Origin: Gracilimonas sp965227785
Lineage (GTDB): Bacteria; Bacteroidota; Rhodothermia; Balneolales; Balneolaceae
Reading direction: 5' to 3'
Length of the DNA stretch: 64,000 nt
Assembly (NCBI RefSeq): GCF_965227785.1
Contig: NZ_OZ245785.1
Coordinates: forward strand, 310,001-374,000
Position numbers and translations under genes: made by a program. Positions 60,527 to 64,000 of the stretch are shown in pieces (within the stretch, counting starts at the first letter, position 1; each line of letters opens with the position of its first letter). The notes beneath the pieces are model-generated. The model had not been told where the DNA came from and searched no databases. It worked only from the letters and a program-made list of their open reading frames with translations.

Positions 60527-61453
60527 CTAACCAATAGCTTTTTGTACTCTATTTAACAAGGCTGGTATAATAGGGTGTTTCATATCCTGAAAATCTTCTA
60601 TTACAACTGTCGAGAATCCTTCAAGATCAGCCTGGCGGAATCGGTCGTATATCTCACGGGCTAATTGGTCTAAATCATTGTTGAAGTCAACGATGTTGAC
60701 TGAACCGGGATTATCGGAGGTTAAAAGCAAGTAGAGGCAATCTTGGTCTTTGGGTTTTTCCTCAGCTTCCAGCCAGCGAACCTTTGCCTTAGGCTTGTAA
60801 TGCGAGTACTTCTGACCGGGACTTTTAGGTCGATCTGTATGCTGAAAGAAGGACTCATGCACAGAATAACCCAGTATGTCTTCAATTTCTTTCCGGCTGA
60901 TGCTTCCCGGACGAAGGATTTCAGGCTGATCGCCCGTCAAATCAAGCACCGTAGATTCCAAGCCTACTTTAGTTGCTTTTCCATCAATAACCGGAAATTC
61001 TTCTCCAAAATCTACCAATACATGCTCTGCCCTGGTTGGGCTTGGTCTTCCGGATTTATTGGCACTGGGGGCTACCAGCGGACCGGCATTAGAAATTAAC
61101 TCCAACGCAATGTCATGATCGGGCATTCGAATGGCTACCGTATCCAAACCGGCTGTTACCGCATCAAGTACGGTAGTCTTTTTGGGTAAAACCAGAGAAA
61201 GAGGTCCCGGCCAGAACTCTTCAATTAATGTATGTGCCGAATTCGGAATGTGATCAGAAAATTCATGTACCTGATCTTCCTCAGAAACATGAACAATCAA
61301 CGGGTTATCAGAAGGGCGGCCCTTGATAGAAAAAATTTTTTGGATAGCCGTGGGATTCCAGGCATCGGCACCTAAGCCATAAACCGTTTCGGTCGGGAAT
61401 GCTACTACGTTTCCTTTCTTTATAAGGTCAATATATCGACTTAGATCAGGCAT
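60527..61453 (-). CDS. tsaC: L-threonylcarbamoyladenylate synthase (Sua5)
   Basis: 308 aa from the ATG at 61453; an earlier in-frame GTG at 61462 is possible. The YrdC domain (about 1-190) has NVVAFPTETVYGLGADAW near 15-32, IKGRPSDNPLIVHVSE near 42-57 and GPLVAPSANKSGRPSPTRAE near 130-149. The Sua5 C-terminal domain follows (SPGQKYSHYKPKAKVRWLE, about 205-305), so it is the longer Sua5 form rather than the short TsaC. It makes the TC-AMP for t6A in tRNAs. The start overlaps the mfd stop by 8 bases, suggesting coupling. Confidence 0.93.
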   Translation of the reverse strand: MPDLSRYIDLIKKGNVVAFPTETVYGLGADAWNPTAIQKIFSIKGRPSDNPLIVHVSEEDQVHEFSDHIPNSAHTLIEEFWPGPLSLVLPKKTTVLDAVTAGLDTVAIRMPDHDIALELISNAGPLVAPSANKSGRPSPTRAEHVLVDFGEEFPVIDGKATKVGLESTVLDLTGDQPEILRPGSISRKEIEDILGYSVHESFFQHTDRPKSPGQKYSHYKPKAKVRWLEAEEKPKDQDCLYLLLTSDNPGSVNIVDFNNDLDQLAREIYDRFRQADLEGFSTVVIEDFQDMKHPIIPALLNRVQKAIG

Positions 61454-64000
61454 GTAACTCACTCATAGCCAATTCTTTAAGATATTCATAAGCAGCTTTA
61501 ACATCCGGGATATCCTGCACTACAAAGCGTACGGTATTTTTCTTTTGAACCACCTGGAATTTATCTTTCTTTGTGTCTTCCAATTTCTCCAGAATATTCT
61601 GAAATTTACCGGAATCGAAGAAGTTTGCTCCCATTTCTGTTTCTTGTTTGGGGCACACCAGCCACATGCGATCGGCTCTGATAGTAACCTTTGTGAAAAA
61701 ATTTCGGGATGCAAATAGCCGAATTTTGCTAGCCAGAATCAGATATTTAGCTTCCTTTGGAGCTGGACCGAAGCGATCAACAATTTCATCTTTCCATTCT
61801 TCAATCTCTTTCTCTGTTTTGGCCTGCGATAGTTTTCGATATAGGTTTAGTCGCTCAACGTTATCAGACACATAGTTTTGAGGGAGAAGGGCGGTTTCAT
61901 CGAACTCAACGGTGGTTTCGGGAAGTTCTACTTCAATTTCCACATCATCGAACATATCGCTGAATTCGGATTGCTTGAGCTCGTTGACGGCATCATTCAG
62001 AATCTTCGTGTATAAATCAAAGCCAATATCATTGATAAAGCCACTTTGTTCAGCTCCCAGTATATCACCCGCTCCCCGGATATCAAGGTCACGCATCGCA
62101 ATATTAAAGCCAGAACCGAGATCAGAAAACTCTTCCAGTGCCAACAGGCGTTTCCGAGCTTCTGTGCTCAGTGTTTGGATTGGGTTGGTAATGAGATAGC
62201 AAAAGGCTTTTCGGTTCGAACGGCCAACCCTGCCTCGCAGCTGGTGAAGCTCAGCCAGCCCAAAGTTATTTGCCTGGTTGATGATGATGGTATTTGCATT
62301 GGCAATGTCTATTCCATTCTCTACAATATTGGTAGAAACCAGTACATCAAACTTATGTTGGTAAAAATCGGTGATTATCTTATCCAGTTGGGAACCAGTC
62401 ATTTGTCCATGCCCAAATCGCACTCGTATATCCGGAACCAGTCGCCGGACCATCTCCGCAATTTCTTCAATATTCTTCACCCGGTTGTGGATGAAAAATA
62501 CCTGTCCGCCCCGTGATATCTCCTGCAGAATAGCATCACGGATTAGTTCTTCGTCAAAGCTGTGTATTTCGGTATATACGGGCTGGCGATTAGGCGGGGG
62601 AGTGTTGATAACACTTAGATCTCTGGCGCCCATGAGTGAAAACTGAAGGGTTCTTGGGATTGGGGTAGCTGTAAGCGTTAATACATCAACGGAAGCACGG
62701 AAGTTCTTGAGCTTTTCTTTGGCTGAAACGCCGAACCGCTGTTCCTCATCTACAATAATAAGACCGAGATCTTTAAACTCAACATCTTTAGAAAGCAGGC
62801 GGTGAGTACCAATAATTATGTCCAATTCACCCTCTTTAAGCTTCTTGATTGACTCTTTCTGCTGCTTTGAAGTCTTAAAGCGGGAGAGAGCTTCAATTTT
62901 TACGGGAAACTTCTCCATTCTTCGCATAAAGGTTTTTGCATGCTGCTCTGCCAGTATGGTGGTAGGGACAAGCACAGCTACCTGTTTATGGTCTAATACG
63001 GCTTTGAAAGCAGCACGTACGGCTACCTCTGTTTTACCAAAGCCTACATCGCCACACACAAGCCGGTCCATGGGGTGCTTGCTTTCCATGTCGTTTTTTA
63101 CTGCTTCAATGGCATCGTACTGATCCGGCGTTTCCTCAAACTCGAAGTTAGCCTCCAGTTCTGTTTGCCATTCGTTATCATCTGAAAAATCATGAGCTGT
63201 TTCTGCTTTTCTTTTGGCGTACAATTGGATAAGCTCACGAGCTATATCTTTTACTTTCTTCTTGGTCTGTTCTTTTTTACGAGCCCAGGCACCCGATCCC
63301 AGTTTGGTAATTCGGGGAGCCGTTCCTTCTTTTCCGGAGTATTTCTGAAGTTTATGAAGGCTGGTTACATTTACGTACAGGGTGGAGTCATCCTTGTACT
63401 GGAGCACAACAACTTCCTGCTCCGTATTCTTCACGTTGATCTTTTTGAAGCCCATGAACTTTCCAATCCCGTAATCAACATGTACCACGAAATCACCCAG
63501 GCTTAAATCCTTCAATTCTTTGAAGGAGATACCGCCGTGAAAGCGACGTCTCTTGGTTTTGGGACGATGGTATCGGTTAAAGATCTGATGATCGGTATAA
63601 ACAGCTAATTTGGCAGGCTCATAAATAAAACCCTCGTGCAGCGTTTCCACTACCAATCGGTATTTGAACTCCTGACTGGCTTCTCCGAGCAGTTCCTCAA
63701 AACGGTCCCGTTGCCCGTCATTATCACACAAAATAATGGTATTCAGCCCTTTTGATGAGTTTTTGGTGATATCCTCACGAAGTAATTTGAAATTTCCGTG
63801 AAAATCGGGCTGTGGCCTGGTTTCCAGCGTATGGGTGTTTTCTTCTTTATCAGCAGCACCTACATTAGCTACATACAGTTGATGGGTAAACTTTCCTAAT
63901 TCCTCAGCAAAAACATCTTCTGAGAGATAAAGCTCTTCTGGTAGTGCCAGGTTTTCATCTGCATCTTGGCTTTCGTAAGCCTCAACAGCTGCTTCATAGT
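61446..64000 (-). CDS. mfd: transcription-repair coupling factor Mfd (5' part beyond window)
   Basis: C-terminal 851 codons or so of a roughly 1,100-aa ATP-dependent translocase that removes stalled RNA polymerase and recruits UvrA. The frame is open to the right edge with no start, so it continues outside. Visible in order: part of the N-terminal UvrB-like domain, the RNA-polymerase-interacting FVVHVDYGIGKFMGF, Walker A VCGDVGFGKTEVAVRAA, the DEEQRFGVSAKEK Walker B stretch, LTLTATPIPRTLQFSLMG, VENGIDIANANTIIINQA, LHQLRGRVGRSNRKAF, and the C-terminal TRCF domain. It overlaps tsaC by 8 bases. Confidence 0.96.
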   Translation of the reverse strand, partial: YEAAVEAYESQDADENLALPEELYLSEDVFAEELGKFTHQLYVANVGAADKEENTHTLETRPQPDFHGNFKLLREDITKNSSKGLNTIILCDNDGQRDRFEELLGEASQEFKYRLVVETLHEGFIYEPAKLAVYTDHQIFNRYHRPKTKRRRFHGGISFKELKDLSLGDFVVHVDYGIGKFMGFKKINVKNTEQEVVVLQYKDDSTLYVNVTSLHKLQKYSGKEGTAPRITKLGSGAWARKKEQTKKKVKDIARELIQLYAKRKAETAHDFSDDNEWQTELEANFEFEETPDQYDAIEAVKNDMESKHPMDRLVCGDVGFGKTEVAVRAAFKAVLDHKQVAVLVPTTILAEQHAKTFMRRMEKFPVKIEALSRFKTSKQQKESIKKLKEGELDIIIGTHRLLSKDVEFKDLGLIIVDEEQRFGVSAKEKLKNFRASVDVLTLTATPIPRTLQFSLMGARDLSVINTPPPNRQPVYTEIHSFDEELIRDAILQEISRGGQVFFIHNRVKNIEEIAEMVRRLVPDIRVRFGHGQMTGSQLDKIITDFYQHKFDVLVSTNIVENGIDIANANTIIINQANNFGLAELHQLRGRVGRSNRKAFCYLITNPIQTLSTEARKRLLALEEFSDLGSGFNIAMRDLDIRGAGDILGAEQSGFINDIGFDLYTKILNDAVNELKQSEFSDMFDDVEIEVELPETTVEFDETALLPQNYVSDNVERLNLYRKLSQAKTEKEIEEWKDEIVDRFGPAPKEAKYLILASKIRLFASRNFFTKVTIRADRMWLVCPKQETEMGANFFDSGKFQNILEKLEDTKKDKFQVVQKKNTVRFVVQDIPDVKAAYEYLKELAMSELHA

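Noticed and set aside
1..64000. tRNA, rRNA, CRISPR array, toxin-antitoxin or defence genes
   Set aside because: I looked for cloverleaf-like gaps, regularly spaced repeats and small paired genes and found none; the gaps between genes are too short for most of these.

Overview
The window is one contiguous piece of a bacterial chromosome, almost entirely housekeeping genes, with about 63 protein genes on both strands and coding density above 90%. I saw no rRNA, tRNA, CRISPR array, insertion sequence, integrase or phage gene. Several traits point to the Bacteroidota/Balneolota/Rhodothermota group, and Balneolaceae is my best guess (inference). These are promoters of the TTTG...TAnnTTTG type, an atpD-atpC pair split from the rest of the ATP synthase operon, a very short epsilon subunit, a lysine-rich insertion in Rho, a bacillithiol deacetylase, and several envelope families typical of that group. 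Many starts have only weak Shine-Dalgarno sequences, and some use TTG or GTG.

Layout. 1-3501: folate genes (end of a pabC-like gene, folC) and rho. 3552-7675: a metallo-beta-lactamase-fold hydrolase divergent from a CrtO/phytoene-desaturase-type flavoprotein, then alr and an FKBP-like lipoprotein. 7793-10418 (minus): tatC, glyA, rpiB. 10556-14153: an inositol-monophosphatase-family gene, a GNAT/RimK-type ATP-grasp fusion, and bshB1. 14289-21481: a tripartite MacAB-TolC-like export system made of two permeases, a trio of small membrane-stress-type proteins, TolC, a membrane fusion protein and the ATPase, closed by a strong bidirectional terminator. 21560-36676 (mostly minus): two outer-membrane barrels, rsgA, lon, a UvrD/PcrA helicase, valS, rsmB and a MuiA-like protein; one small DUF6122-like gene is on plus.

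36677-37052 is the only stretch over 300 bases without a gene. It holds a perfect 8-bp dyad, a REP-like structured element and a candidate atpD promoter. 37053-39839: atpD, atpC, terminator, and a secreted DUF4350-like protein. 39843-43967 (minus): PBP1A, LpxH-like and polyprenyl diphosphate synthase, all envelope or isoprenoid functions. 44072-46998: pfkA, pgi and a deoxynucleoside kinase. 47052-53776: the classic fatty-acid cluster DUF177-rpmF-plsX-fabH-fabD-fabG-acpP-fabF-rnc. 53890-57141: mgtE, thyA-folA and a lone response regulator. 57138-64000: an HD phosphohydrolase, a thioesterase, an M42 peptidase, a small membrane orphan, a Sua5-type tRNA-modification enzyme, and mfd running off the right edge.

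The genes give a picture of core metabolism (glycolysis entry, fatty acids, folate/dTMP, isoprenoids), envelope building and export, and RNA/DNA maintenance. I found no convincing undescribed multi-gene system. The most interesting items are the GNAT-RimK fusion, the split two-permease exporter with a perfect 9-bp dyad before tolC, a probably leaderless dyad-containing promoter before the CrtO-like gene, and the REP-like element upstream of atpD.
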